64,000 nt of DNA from Pezicula radicicola (taxonomy: Eukaryota > Ascomycota > Leotiomycetes > Helotiales > Dermateaceae): positions 65,709 through 129,708 of the forward strand of contig PDUO01000025.1 in assembly GCA_003008705.1 (NCBI GenBank), written 5' to 3'. Position 1 is the stretch's first letter, and each line of letters starts with the position of its first letter. The notes beneath the pieces are model-generated. The model searched no databases. It had not been told where the DNA came from and saw only the letters and a program-made list of their open reading frames with translations. Below are positions 1-11,467 of this stretch, piece by piece. A program made the translations under genes and the position numbers.

Positions 1-960
1 TTAAAGCTTAGGGTATATATCTAGAACTAGCTTTTTTATATACTACTAGATATATTTTAATAGGGTTTAAATTAGGGGAGACTACTAACTATAGAAGTAT
101 AGGTATATCTATATCTATAAACTATTTATAAACTATATAAGATATATAGATAGAGGTACTATCCTATATAAATATAAGGCTTAGTTAGAAGTATTTTANT
201 ATCTAATCCTTAAGAACTTTAATATAAGAGTATAAAGAGTAGCTATACTTCTTACTCTTAAAATTATAATCTAAAATATATAGCTTACTCTAACTAATAC
301 TATTAATACTTCCTTAAAAACATCCCTAGATTATAACTAATATATCCCTACTTTTAGGATAAATTAATATTATATCTTTATTCTATTTCTAAGCTATTAT
401 TTAAAAGACTTATTATATTAATTTACCTAAACTATACTCTACTAAATACTTATTACTCTATATAATATTCTTCTAGTTTATAAATATCTATTCCTCTTAA
501 GCTTTATACTAGTTATAGTATTCCTTTATATATTCCTTTATTAACTCTAGCCTCTTCTTTATATACTAATTAATAATACTATATTCCTTTAATATCTTCT
601 TAATAGTAGTAGTTGAATATTTAATACCTATAGCCTCTTTAACCTACTTATATATTAACTTTAACTTAAGGTATATATACCTTAGGATAACTTATTTATC
701 TTAATTATTATATAATTTCTTTTAGGGCTTTTAAGGTAAAGAGGAACCTTTATTATATAATAGGTTAAGGTATATAGTATCTTAAATAGTTAAATCTACT
801 ATTTAGAAGGTATAGGTAATATCTATATTTCTATTACCTTAAGAAGCTACCTTAGTAATTTATCCTCTTCTATATAGAGCTAATTACTTCTTCCTTATAA
901 TATTCCTAGATATAGGGCCTAGTAGACGACGTAGTATTGGTATTTTATAGTATTAAAAAG
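1..960. repeat. A+T-rich, probably RIP-degraded repeat
   Basis: This block is almost entirely A and T. It is dense in TA steps and short words such as tatata and cttaa, and stops occur in every frame. Base composition changes sharply after about 960 to ordinary, gene-like DNA. The pattern fits an old transposon mutated by repeat-induced point mutation. No transposase or polymerase motif survives, so the element class cannot be named. One base near 199 is N. Confidence 0.6.
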
Positions 961-3188
961 AGAGAGTTAAGAAGATATATATTCGAAAATATATAAATTT
1001 AGTAAAATCACGGTTATAAGTTGCTACCGACTGTATAAAGACTGCCAAAACCACAAGGGGAAAAAGACAATTCTCTATAGATAAGCCTAGGTCCCTAATC
1101 CCACGGTGTTACAATTCCCTTGTAAACCCTAGAACGTATTTCAAGTATACGCGTAGCCTTCTAGTTGCTCTCTATGTACAACTAGAGTTATGTAACTGTG
1201 ACCTCCCACGGCCGTTTAGTGTGGACCACCAGATGTCTTGTCACCAATCCCTAAATATCCCCTTACTCCTAGCCCCTTATATTCTCCCTTTAACCTCATC
1301 GTCGAGCCTCTCTAGAAGAACTCTCGAGCCCTTGTATTCCTCCCTCCGCCGTAGTCGCCGAGTATCTCTAGAAGGTGCTATTTCGTAGGGGCTATTCGTA
1401 GAAAGGCTTGATCTATGTATAGAAGACGACATTAAAGGAGCTATTCTACCTCGCAGGTAGCTGCGTACAGGAGCTGTTCTTTTTAAACCATCCTAGTACA
1501 ATGTTGAATAGATGTAGGGCTAAGGTTGAAGTTGTGAAGTCGTGTTGTTGTAGTGTTGTATTGTCGTGAAAAGTTTTTCCCCGGCTACGACGACGACGAC
1601 AGCGACGACGACGACAGCGACGACGACGACTTGCGAGAGATCCCGTTGGCTCTATAGACTCCAAGAGGAGCTATAGGTTCGTAGGCCAGCAGGTGGGAGT
1701 TCGACTTTGCTGACCCATGGAGAGATAAACAAATAACGGTAGAGACAGGATGGATTTTGAGTAGGTCTTGTCGTCAAGCTTTATTTTTGATCTGGATATT
1801 TTAAGAATTACCAGGGAACTTTGAGGGCCTGTATTCTGAACTATCTACACAGTCTTTGTGCCTTTATTATCAGTTTGCCAAACCATTTTTGCTTCTCGAA
1901 ATCGGTATGCTCTAACTATTATGCCAATTCTCGACAGCTTGCGATGGCTGTGTCCACCAAAGCGCGTTTGAGCGTTTAGACATCGAGGAGCGATGAGAGT
2001 AGCAAAGAAGGAGCTCGAAGTGAGCGAGGTAAGGAGGTCTGAAATCTGAACCACCACTACGCTAACAGACAAAACTGCTTCGGAAGTCTTCTATTTTGAG
2101 GAAACTGAAATCAAGAATTCCTGCATGAAGATGTTGATACCACGTACAATCTCAAGTTATGAAATCTGTTTGTGAGTTTGAGTACCGTTTGGTCGTTGTA
2201 GCACCGCATAGCAAATACGCACTGTTGTCGATAGCAATTGACAGTTTTGGAGTGCAAGCAAGACCCCAAGCAAAGTTTGAAGCAAAACGTAACACATAAG
2301 AAGTCCCTAGATGCCTTATCTGTGCAGTATCAGATATTATGGAAGTACTTGTGCATTTAAATTAGTGCTGTATAATGTTGTGTTAATACTACTAAACTAT
2401 TTTAAGCTTCTTGAAAGATGTTCTTCCAAAAAAAAATTACTTAACGGAAGAGGATCAAGACATATCTGGAAAGACTTGTTTCTTATTTCAATTTCAAATA
2501 TCTTTTCTATTTAAGCATCATAACTATTACCTCAATTACTAGTTGTGCATAGATAGAATTTGATAGTTTTGCTTCAGCCCTCGCTTGCCTAGCAATTAAT
2601 TTCTAATAGTGCTACTCAAGAGTAATAGGATCAGAAAACTTCTCCTCGAGAGGGAACTCATTTTAGAGGTTGAAAAGACGAGTGTAGACAACCAATTGAC
2701 TTTGAAGACGATGAAGAAGCCGAGGCTAAACTAGGATAGGAGCGAGAAAAAAGAGCAAATCCTAACCCTTTGGATGTCTCCTCTTCAACTGGAGAATGCA
2801 GGCGAAGATGGAGAAACAACAAGCATAGGTAGGTAGACAACCTATAAAGCGAGCCTAACCTGCTTCTTAAGAGGACAACCGCATTTATGGTGTCAAGTAC
2901 TGACGGAATTCACTTCAATAGAGAGGCTGACTTATAAGCAAAGGCAAAAAATAGGCAGGTGACTTTATACCGCAATTTTTGTGGCGCTAGTCTGGATGAG
3001 CCAATTCACCAAATGTTTTGTGCCCTAGCCTCTGCTACCTTCCTCTCCCCACCGCAACCCTCGACACACAAAGCTTGACTACAAACAAACATCTACCAAC
3101 ACTCGATATCTTAAGTGCAACGCGTTTTTGCAACTATCAAGAGCAGCAACGGCGCCCATTGATCTTGTATCAGTGAATCACATTTAAC
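961..3188. other. Gene-free stretch with GAC/AGC triplet repeats
   Basis: No convincing gene was found. Around 1578-1632 there is a triplet tract made of cgacgacgacagcgacgac-like units. At 1300-1400 there are imperfect copies of a word ending in ctctagaag. A Glu/Asp-rich open stretch at 2690-2835 on the plus strand is interrupted by a TAG and may be a gene remnant. The last part before 3189 should contain the promoter of the next gene. Confidence 0.5.
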
Positions 3189-4482
3189 ATGGCGGACAGG
3201 AAATCGGTCGTAAAGTAAGTCACTATATTGCTTTTCGCCACAAACCAGCCTTTTCAAATCCCATCTTCAAAATTATCGTTGCTGTTTCAACTCTACTGAC
3301 TAAAATTAGCCCAAGCGAGATTCGTACTAGCTGGGGCTGGGGTAAGGGGTCCAGAATAGAGCCAGTGGAGGGACAAGCACAGGAATCTGGTCAAAAGATG
3401 AGAGAATGTCAGTCTAAAGCTGCAGAATTGAATCAAATACGAGATTTACACTCTCGTAGAGCTGCAACTGTGCGACAAAGCATGAACACAGGAGGATCCA
3501 TTACCGTAAGATCTTCTGGTGTAAGTCCCTCCTGGAGCCTTTCCCAGTCATTGAAACTTACTATATTCTTTAGACGGGAGCAACTGCAAGAGCAACAGCA
3601 CAATCATCGAGCATCGCTTCTTTGAATACGGAGCCTCGCCCAACCCATCAAGGAAGTTCAAGTTTGGCGGGCAGAAGACATACACGTCACACTCAATCTG
3701 CTGCTCCTCAAGATAACAACAGAGCTCGAAACATGGGGAGAAAAGATAGGCAGCGAGAGAGAACTCGGCTTACAGCCCAACGAGAGGAACGTCAAGAGCT
3801 GAGCGATATCGAAGACGACGGCCTCCCTTTTGAAGAGTTGCGACGAACTGTGGAACAAACTGGGCTAATAAGTAGTACTTCTGGAGCTGTTGCCACTACT
3901 ACTTTGATTGCCACTCAAAATGTTCCATCTGCTGGCATTCAAGGTCCACCGGGTCATATGACTACTGCTGCCCAAGCTTTGTCTGGTCAAAACACGACTA
4001 GAACTTCTGCCCGAGCCCCCTCCGACCAAAATACTACTCCTTCTATCCAGGCTGGCGCTACTACTGCAAGCTCTACGGGTCAGTCATTAACACCTGCTGG
4101 CGTTAGAAAACCTCACAAGGACGCTGGACCACCACCAGGTGGCGTAGATGTTGAAACATGGAAGAAGGAGTACAATGCGGCCGATAGCAGGCAATACAAC
4201 AAGACTAAATTGAAGGCCAAATCAAAGAAAGACAGGGAAAAGGGTCTTACAAGAGCTGCGGCTATTGAGTGGATGAAGAAGGATACAAGGCACAGAGCTG
4301 CTCTACTTTCCGTGGACTTCGTAGATACTTGGAATCCGAACGCTACCGCTACAAACAATGCACCTACTCAGGGTCCTTCTACCAGCGAGGAGGCTGCTGT
4401 AGACGAATCTGTTGAAGAGGCAGAGGAAGAAAGCGAGGAAGATGCTCAAGGCAAGGGCGACGAAGGATTCAAGTCTCTTTAA
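3189..4482 (+). CDS. Unrecognised 381-aa protein, founder of a local gene family (copy 1)
   Basis: The product is unknown. I read three exons, 3189-3214, 3310-3520 and 3574-4482, with GTAAGT donors and TAG acceptors (branch site ctgac before the first). Phases agree, giving 381 aa from ATG at 3189. The N-terminal third is basic and polar, the middle is Ser/Thr/Gln/Ala-rich and probably disordered, and the tail is acidic. The likely folded part is at residues 262-341. It holds GPPPGGVDVETWKKEYN, ADSRQYNKTKLKAKSKK, a helix with TRAAAIEWM, and DFVDTWNPNA. The same block recurs in a broken neighbour (to 5400) and in the gene at 10387-11467, so it defines a small family. No signal peptide or membrane segment is visible. 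The Lys-rich block could bind nucleic acid, but that is only a guess. Confidence 0.7.
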
Positions 4483-4568
4483 TAGGCTGTTTACAGGTTT
4501 GATTTCTGTCGGTTTGTGTTTTGGTGATGCTCGTGCTATCCTACTTGTATTTTAAGAAATTATTTATT

Positions 4569-5400
4569 ATGAAATACATCAAGAACGTCCAAAGTCGGCC
4601 AGCAGACAGCGCACAAGCCTTGTCCAACCGATACCAAAAGACGACAACTCTGGCCATGACGTCGACTTCCAAGTACATACGCAACATCAGAGAGCACATT
4701 TAAGAACCCAAAGACACATGCTTGGCGGAAAGAGTGACCCCGAAGATGATGAAGTGGGAGGGGCCGCTTCTCTAGAAGAGCCTCCAGTAAACACCGTTGC
4801 TGCAATGCCCTCTAGTGCAGCAGCTCAAGAACAGCCAGCTTTAGTCAACATCGTTGCAGAGATGCCTTCTACTCCAACACCACAAGTGCAGCCAGCTCTA
4901 GTCACCAGCATTACGGCAATGCCTTCTACTCAAACACCGCAAGCTGAGGTTGCGCTTGGCAACTCTATTCAAGTTAGGTCAAGACGAATCCGCAGGTGCC
5001 AGAATCATTGCCATTTCTCTTCTTGTTGCTAATAAAAATAATTATTCTTATATTGCTCATAGATTTTCATCAATTCCAAACGCATATGTTCAAGACAGAT
5101 TGGCTATGCCGTTGCCATTGCCTGTCCCTTAGGATAGCGAAGAATACCGAAAATCCAAGTCTAAGGCCAAATCAAAAAGGTTAGAGGTATGGAATTGCAC
5201 GAGCGGCGGGAGTTGAACAGATGAAGTATAAGACAAGGAACAGTGAAGCACTGGTCCCAATAGACTTTGTCGATGACTGGGTTCCCAATGCTGGCGCCGC
5301 CAAGAACGATCAAGGACATGATCATGAAAGAGGTGCTACTCAGGATTCTGATGGCGAGAAGTCTGCCTATGAATCAGCTTTGGAATGGCTCGATGACTAA
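4569..5400 (+). pseudogene. Degenerate second copy of the 3189-4482 gene family
   Basis: Pieces of the same family are spread over several frames. From 4718 an open stretch has an acidic start and then three imperfect 20-residue repeats containing PALV and MPST-TPQ. A likely intron acceptor (cccttag) near 5132 precedes DSEEYRKSKSKAKSKR, which matches ADSRQYNKTKLKAKSKK of copy 1. A +1 frameshift near 5190 is needed to continue into ARAAGVEQMKYKTRN and PIDFVDDWVPNAGA, which match RAAAIEWMKKDTRH and SVDFVDTWNPNATA. The frame ends with an acidic tail and stop at 5398-5400. The frameshift and lack of a matching N-terminus suggest a pseudogene. An unusual intron could also explain the break. Confidence 0.6.
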
Positions 5401-6551
5401 AGCAGAAAGTTAGACGAAGGGGCATGAATTTCTTGTGGAATTCGGGCGGTTTTCATAGGCTTGGGGCTTTTAATTGTTGGGCTTTTTGTAGTTAGGCAAC
5501 GTACATCTAATTCACGTCAGAAAAAAAACAGCTCTTTAATTATGCACATGGAGTCTTGTCCAGAGTGGCATTTAAATATCTGGAGCCCAAAGAAACAGTT
5601 TTAATTTGGGTTTCGCCTCATTTAGGCATAGCAGAGTCTGAAATTCTGTTCTATAAACCCAAGGGATATTGTCTAATGCTCCTTGTAGACTGATCGCCAA
5701 ATCAACGCTAGTCAAAACTATTTATGGAACAAAGACACCATCGATTCGTGCAAGATCAGTCGATCAAAGTAGATTTAAATCTGTTTTGTCTTGTGACGGA
5801 GATTTAATGTCCCAATTTCCGTTCTCCTTGTCCTCCGAGCCCCAGAAAAAGCTGTCTAGATTATTTTCATCGAACAGACGACTTTCGAAGAGACTTTGGG
5901 GGAAGGATCCAAGAAAAATAAAAGTGCTTCGAGGACCACTCTTTATAGGCCATCGAGATGACCCTCGGTCTGATCTGAGCCTTGGGGACTAAGCCTAATG
6001 AAGACAGTGCATCACCAAACTACTTGAAATGACCGAAAATACCCAAAATCCATAGTTTATACCAATCAATAGTTCCGGGGAACTTTGAGTTTACCTAAAA
6101 TTAAGGTACTCTAGGCTCTATAACCGAAGTGTTGAACTAGAGAGGGGACTGGTATTAGGGTTCGACTTCCTTGTCCTCTGGCTCCTGGTGACAATGTCAG
6201 CTCTCTAAGGGTCGTCACGGACCTCGCACAGACACAATAACACTACTGATTGTTTTCGTTGAACCGAGGAAAGACATACCATAAATGGATAAGGGAAGGT
6301 AGCACAGCCTTTTGTGCTCCTGAGCTTCTGCCACCTTGGGTTTGATAAGCATTATACAAGACCCTCTCAAAGGCCAGACCCATTACCCAGGCCTCTCAGA
6401 TTTATGATCCCTGCACATCCTCTCAAAAGAGAATTTGGCACTACTAAGTACACTGGCAGGAATAGCAGTCACAGGCTGATATATCTCTTTACTCATATTC
6501 GCAACAACCTCCCTGCTCGTCCTACTAACGATGCTCTCTTCATCCCCCAGC
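5401..6551. other. Intergenic, no gene seen
   Basis: Only short open stretches without ATG starts or family motifs occur here. The longest (5669-5992, plus) begins at TTG, and its composition does not suggest a protein. Confidence 0.5.
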
Positions 6552-7849
6552 TCAGTGTCTCTTATATTCATCGGTCGAAAGCACACCTTTGGAGTTTGAC
6601 TCTATAGTTAAGGTTGTTTGTTCAGTTGCGTTTTCGGTTATGTACTGGGGGAGACATTCGAGTGTGAAATCTATGGCTTGGATTTGCATGTTGTTGGGCG
6701 AGGGGAACAGTGTGCGGATGAGTGGCCGTAATGTGGCGAGGCCTGCGGCAAATAGTGCACAGCCTGGTTCAACGGTTGACCCTGAGAATATGTTACGAAT
6801 GGGGGACTTGTGTAGTTGGAAGTTGACTTACAGATGGCGATGTCCAGGGTGTTCCACAAGAAGTCATCATTTTTGTTGACGTGGTAGAGGGCACTGAGAC
6901 GAACGAGGGTAGAAATACTGGCACTGTGGGCCACAATATTAACTTCAAGCTTCTCCCTCCCAGACACAAAGCAATGGGAAGTACTTAAGTACTTACAAAG
7001 CACCAAGACTCAAAATCAAAATCAAAAGCAATTTAGTGCCCAGCCCAAGCTTTGACTTCCACAACATAGGTACAGGAAGTAACCCCAATATCCAATCAGC
7101 GGCAGCGCCAAGAATAGAATGAAGATAAGTACCCCAGATGAGAACGCCATCTGGAAGACATCCACCATGATGGGGTTGGGAGGAAAAGGTCGCCGAAAAG
7201 CGTTCCCAGACCAAGGAGACAGGTACGCATTGTGCTACTACGCAGGCAAAGTACACTGCGCCAAAGACGACAACGGTTGTCATGACTGTTTTAACTACGA
7301 GTCTTTGCCAGCGCATGACCATGATGCGTAGATAGAAAACTAGTAGAGGTCAGTGTTGGATCCCATGCATTGGTAAAGCTGAAAGCAAAGGATTCTCACT
7401 GCCCACGGAGACTTTGATAGTTGTCATGAGGAGCACATATGACCATTCGCAGAAATACCAATACTTAATGCTAAATTAACATACATGTATCTTGTCTATT
7501 ACCCTTAGTAACTCACTCTGATGGCTATAAGAACACGAGCTTCGGGTAGGTTGGCTTGATGCTGGCCTGCTCCATAATGTATACCCGTAAACATAAATGA
7601 AATGTTTATCGTATAGAGTACCTAAGAATGGCACACCGGTTAGTCTTGTTAGTAGAAGCTAGAAGCCATGCTGTTCTGAAGGATACTCACTAGTCCAGCC
7701 ACCATCAACCAATCGTCCAAGCCCATCTGGTGCAGGATATGCGCTCTCACATAGCACCTCAACGCCACCCCAATTGCTGCCACAGCATAACAAACCGCAC
7801 CGACAATGGCCAGAATAGGCCCGCGATTCTCAGCGTTACCAAGACCCAT
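6552..7849 (-). CDS. SAT4/PTH11-like fungal rhodopsin-domain membrane protein
   Basis: I read six exons: 7849-7691, 7621-7517, 7463-7400, 7339-6997, 6923-6832 and 6781-6552. All phases agree, giving 330 aa. ATG at 7849 is the first in-frame ATG of an open frame that extends further upstream. Family landmarks are in order: an N-terminal membrane helix, then ALRCYVRAHILHQMGLDDW, then FTGIHYGAGQH, then TTIKVSVGIFYLRI, then a Cys-containing extracellular loop (CVPVSLVWE ... GGCLPDG), ILGLLPVPMLW, and finally DIAIWSTVEPGCALFAAGL with ATLRPL. Seven membrane segments are expected, with a short soluble tail. The family covers plasma-membrane proteins that include PTH11-like receptors, but most members have no known ligand. 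The N-terminus has no CFEM domain. The third intron acceptor (AAG rather than the nearby TAG) was chosen because it keeps the frame. Confidence 0.85.
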
Positions 7850-10386
7850 CTCGCTTAGATATCGACCGTGAGACAAGACTTTTAGGGAGAATAGAATTGC
7901 AAGAACTACACTTGTTAAGTCTGTCGCCTTGGCAAAATCCAAGCAGACCTAACAATAAGACGTTGCATGTGAATTGCAGCAAATATCACAGGTGAGGCTG
8001 CGGTAGAAGACATATAACTGTTCATCGGCTCACAGAATCCATGCACGACATTATGGTCTGAAGACTACTGTAAGCGCTACGCGACAATAACCGGTCCGGG
8101 GCTCCGCTGTGTTTAGTGAAACCGGAGATCGTGCACCACATACTGGAGTGCGGAGAGGAGAGACGAATTGAAAATGGGCATCTCCCCATTCAGTTCAAGC
8201 ACTGGGGAATGCACCAACTAGGACAGGTGTTGATGCGGGATATAGCTAAAGCCTTATTCTTAGGGATTAGCTTGTACGAAGTACCGTTGCGTACGATGCG
8301 ATGTAACTGGGGTATGGAGGATTATTACGCAAAAACTCTTCCAACATTAAAATTAGCATTTTTATTCTCACCGCTTTCAAGGCGGTAAGTAGTAGAGCCC
8401 TAAGAATATAGTATAGCCTATACTTTAGGGCACTAAAGCCTATATTTTTCGGGGCACTATAGCTTGTATTTTTCGGGGTACTATAGCCTGTATTTTTAGG
8501 GCACTATAGCCTATATTCTCAGGGCACTATAGCTTGTATTTTTTTTGGGAAGGTACAGCTTATATTCTTAGGGAGGCTATAGCCTATAATTATAGGGAGC
8601 CTATCTGATTTTACTGGCAGAAAAGGCTTTCCGAATGTCGGAAGAGTTTTGGCCCAAGTGAGCGTAATAATCCTCCATAACTGGGTATGTAGGCGCGGTC
8701 TAAGCTTACTTTTGACTTTTAACTCGTGAGCACGTGCCAAGAACTTTCGTAACCGTACTCGTCACCATTTCCAGAGGAATCTCCTTAAAATGGACAACTC
8801 CCTTTGCGGTATTACACAACTGGTGCAGAACTGGTACAGTACTTTTTCTAAACTCCACTCTCGTCAAAGCAGTACTTGTAGTCCATACAGTTTTCACAGT
8901 GCACTTTTCGACGAAAGGGCCGCGTCGGTATTTTCTAAAATAGGTTAGCTCTTCGAAAGAGTTCTGAGGCTTGTTAATTGAATTGGGGTGTAGGGCACCA
9001 TGGAGTTTCGCATTAGACGTTCTAAGCGACTCTGGTTCTCTACCAGACAAGTCGGATTATGTTGTCCTTAACGTCTCCTACAACATAACAGCGTTTCAAC
9101 ACGACATAATTTCTCGAATGAATGCTCTAAAACCTGAGATGAGCTGACCACAAGAGAAGGATAGTGCTGAGAGGCGACTGAGGTACCCTTTGCCCTTCAG
9201 TGGAGAAAGGCCCGTCGAACGCTTGTAGTAAAGAAATAAAATGCAGAGGTACTGTGATGTTGGATCAAGTGGAGGACCCTGTCTCTTGGAACACTTATTT
9301 TCCTGAAAATGATAAAACAAGCTACAGAGCAATCAATTTTTCAACTTCCCAAACAGTACATAAAGAGTTTGCAGGGTACTTTTTACATGCCTTGTGTACT
9401 TCTGTACTTGTTCAATTGTCTTCCCAAAGGAGAAAAAGGGTGTTATTAGAACTTAGCTTCTGGAGCATCTGGGTTAATCGTCTCGCTCTCTTGCGCAATA
9501 CCAGCGACAGCTTCCGAAGCTGAAGATACTTCAAACCTTCCATCTCGAACGAGCGGCTCTTCATCCTAAAAATCTTACACATCAAGATATCGTCCTCGAG
9601 GGGCTGGACGCAATCTGGTAATCAGGCACTTGTACGTAGGTTCATCACCACACAGTAATGCGCTCGTTACTTCTCCTTACTCCGTAGCACATTCTAGTCT
9701 CCCCGAAACAGGCTGTTTGCAATGGAGCAGAATCGAGTCGCTATTTCCGAACAATGTCAACGATACGGCGAAGGGCAAAAATCGCAAAGAAATATTCCTT
9801 TGTCATTGAGATTATTCACCCTGGGACCTCTGGCTGCTCTTTGCTTTGATATTTGCTGGGCAAGAAAAAATGCCTCCGGCCGATCCCGAAAGCTCCTTCC
9901 GTAACGTTACCCCTTTTCAAAGCCCACCTGGAGGCGGGTGTGGCGGCTGGATGGGGAGCATGGATAGCAGGAGTGAAGAAGCTAATGCTGGAATTACTGA
10001 AGATATAGTACCGCTACCATCCTGCGGGCGTGCTGTATGGTTTTTACATTATCAGTGGCGAGAGCTCTAAGTGTAAAGGAAGAGAAGATCGAGATCGAGG
10101 AGAGAGTTTCAGGGAGGGCTGCTCGCTAAAATCCGGATAAACAGGTTGATCCAGGCCGAAGTGGCTTTGAATCAAGTTCGCTAAACTTAGCGCATGTGTC
10201 TTTCTTCCCCTTGGAAGAAGAAATCCAACCTCAGCGTCCACAGCTTTTGCCATCACCCGGCCCTTCCAGAGTATCGCCAGGGATCAGGCCTCGCTCAGAT
10301 TCTCTTCTTGCTTTATACATCAACTTGCTCTCAGCTTGGAATGGTCTTGAATTAGCAGCCTTGTCAAGTCGTCGTCGCCATTCAAA
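7850..10386. other. Gene-poor stretch around a repeat element
   Basis: No gene is convincing. Open stretches at 8116-8388 (plus), 8706-9050 (minus) and 9200-9523 (plus) have no recognisable motif. The first and second overlap or abut the inverted arms of the repeat described at 8314-8678. Promoter sequence of the 10387 gene should lie at the right end. Confidence 0.45.
8314..8678. repeat. Minisatellite enclosed by inverted arms
   Basis: The left arm at 8314-8348 reads atggaggattattacgc, then aaaactcttccaacatt. The right arm at 8634-8678 carries the same words in reverse complement, with an 11-base addition (tcacttgggcc) between them. Between the arms, about 8395-8610 holds seven or eight imperfect copies of a 28-31 base unit close to gggcactatagcctatattt. 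This is probably a non-autonomous transposable element with an internal tandem array. No coding capacity is apparent. Confidence 0.65.
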
Positions 10387-11467
10387 ATGTCGAAATTCGG
10401 CAAGTACGTCACGCCAACGTACGAGAAGGATTTCCTAATGTACGGCGTACTTTCCTATGAGACCAAAGTAAAATCTATGAGACACATCATGGATTACATA
10501 TACTACTACAGTGCAACGGACGACGAGGAGACCTCAATTTCGGATGTCCCAGGGCTGACTATGTCGGAGCTCTCAAACGGTCACATGGTGGTCGAGGCTA
10601 TGAAACGCAACCCAGTACTCAAGGAAATTATCCTTCGCTTTTTGACTGCAAGAGAGAAGCCTGATCATCATGTTGTGCAAGCTATTCGGTGGCTGAGCGA
10701 TACTGTGACTGCCGACGCCATGGATCTCACCGATGAGCAACGATATCAAGCAGCTTGGGAAGTATGCCTGGAGAATCCAGGACCGATTTTCACAGATGAG
10801 GGAATTGACGAGGACTACAATGGGACAGAGACCAGCGCCGTAAGCACTTCTTAACCACATATACGTATTTGGAATATAAGTTAAGATAGAATCTAGGAGA
10901 CGACCACAGAACCTGAAGATGCAAATGGCCTCTCTGGGACCACGAGTCCAAAGATCGAGCAACACAAAGTTAATCCAAAGAAGAAGATTCCGGCAAGAAA
11001 GAAGGTATGTTTCTTCCAAACCTCCAAGGTCGTCCTAAGCTATATCTTTGAATTTGATTCGTCTTCTTCAGCATTACTGACTATGACCATAGAGAGGAGG
11101 GAAGACTGCTGCGAAATCAAAACCCCATCCACTTGCGAAAGATGCAGGTTCGTATTCTCGTTGTCGACCTTCGCGATTGTGAAGTGCATTGAGTTGTAAG
11201 ACATGTTTCACTCTCGAAACAAATCTCACAACTCCTCAGCCTGTCTCTTCGCTCCTGCTATCCGAGAGAGCAAAGCTAAAATCCAGTTTTCGAATAGGTT
11301 CTCCTCCAGCAGGTATCGCAATAGAAGAGTGGCAACGGGTCTACAACAACGCCGACTCTCAGCAGTACAAGCTCCACGGAAAGAACTCGGCTTTGTCTCG
11401 GGGAGACAGAAAATCAGGTGTGACGAGGGAGAAAGCTATGTACTTTATCCGCAACGGGCATTGGTGA
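10387..11467 (+). CDS. Unrecognised 261-aa protein, paralogue of the 3189 gene (copy 3)
   Basis: I read four exons: 10387-10839, 10897-11004, 11093-11147 and 11298-11467, with consistent phases and 261 aa from ATG at 10387. The first exon (about 150 aa) encodes a soluble, mixed-charge region without a known motif, absent from copy 1. Exon 2 is Lys-rich near its end (NPKKKIPARKK). Exons 3 and 4 join to give KPHPLAKDAGSPPAG and IAIEEWQRVYNNADSQQY. These align with RKPHKDAGPPPGG and VDVETWKKEYNAADSRQY of copy 1, which supports the third intron although its donor is GTTCGT. The frame stops soon after TREKAMYFIRN, before the DFVDTWNPNA block. PHNPNATA-like sequence near 11738 and an acidic stretch near 11895 suggest further 3' exons or a truncated end. 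Confidence 0.65.

Noticed and set aside
5669..5992. 107-codon open frame, plus strand
   Set aside because: It has no ATG at the start, no motif and no supporting neighbour.
6155..6175. tRNA B-box-like gggttcgacttcc
   Set aside because: The upstream bases do not form an acceptor, D-arm or anticodon arm. No tRNA could be folded.
10573..11019. 148-codon open frame on the minus strand
   Set aside because: It lies opposite the 10387 gene, whose exon structure is supported by a paralogue, so it is a shadow.
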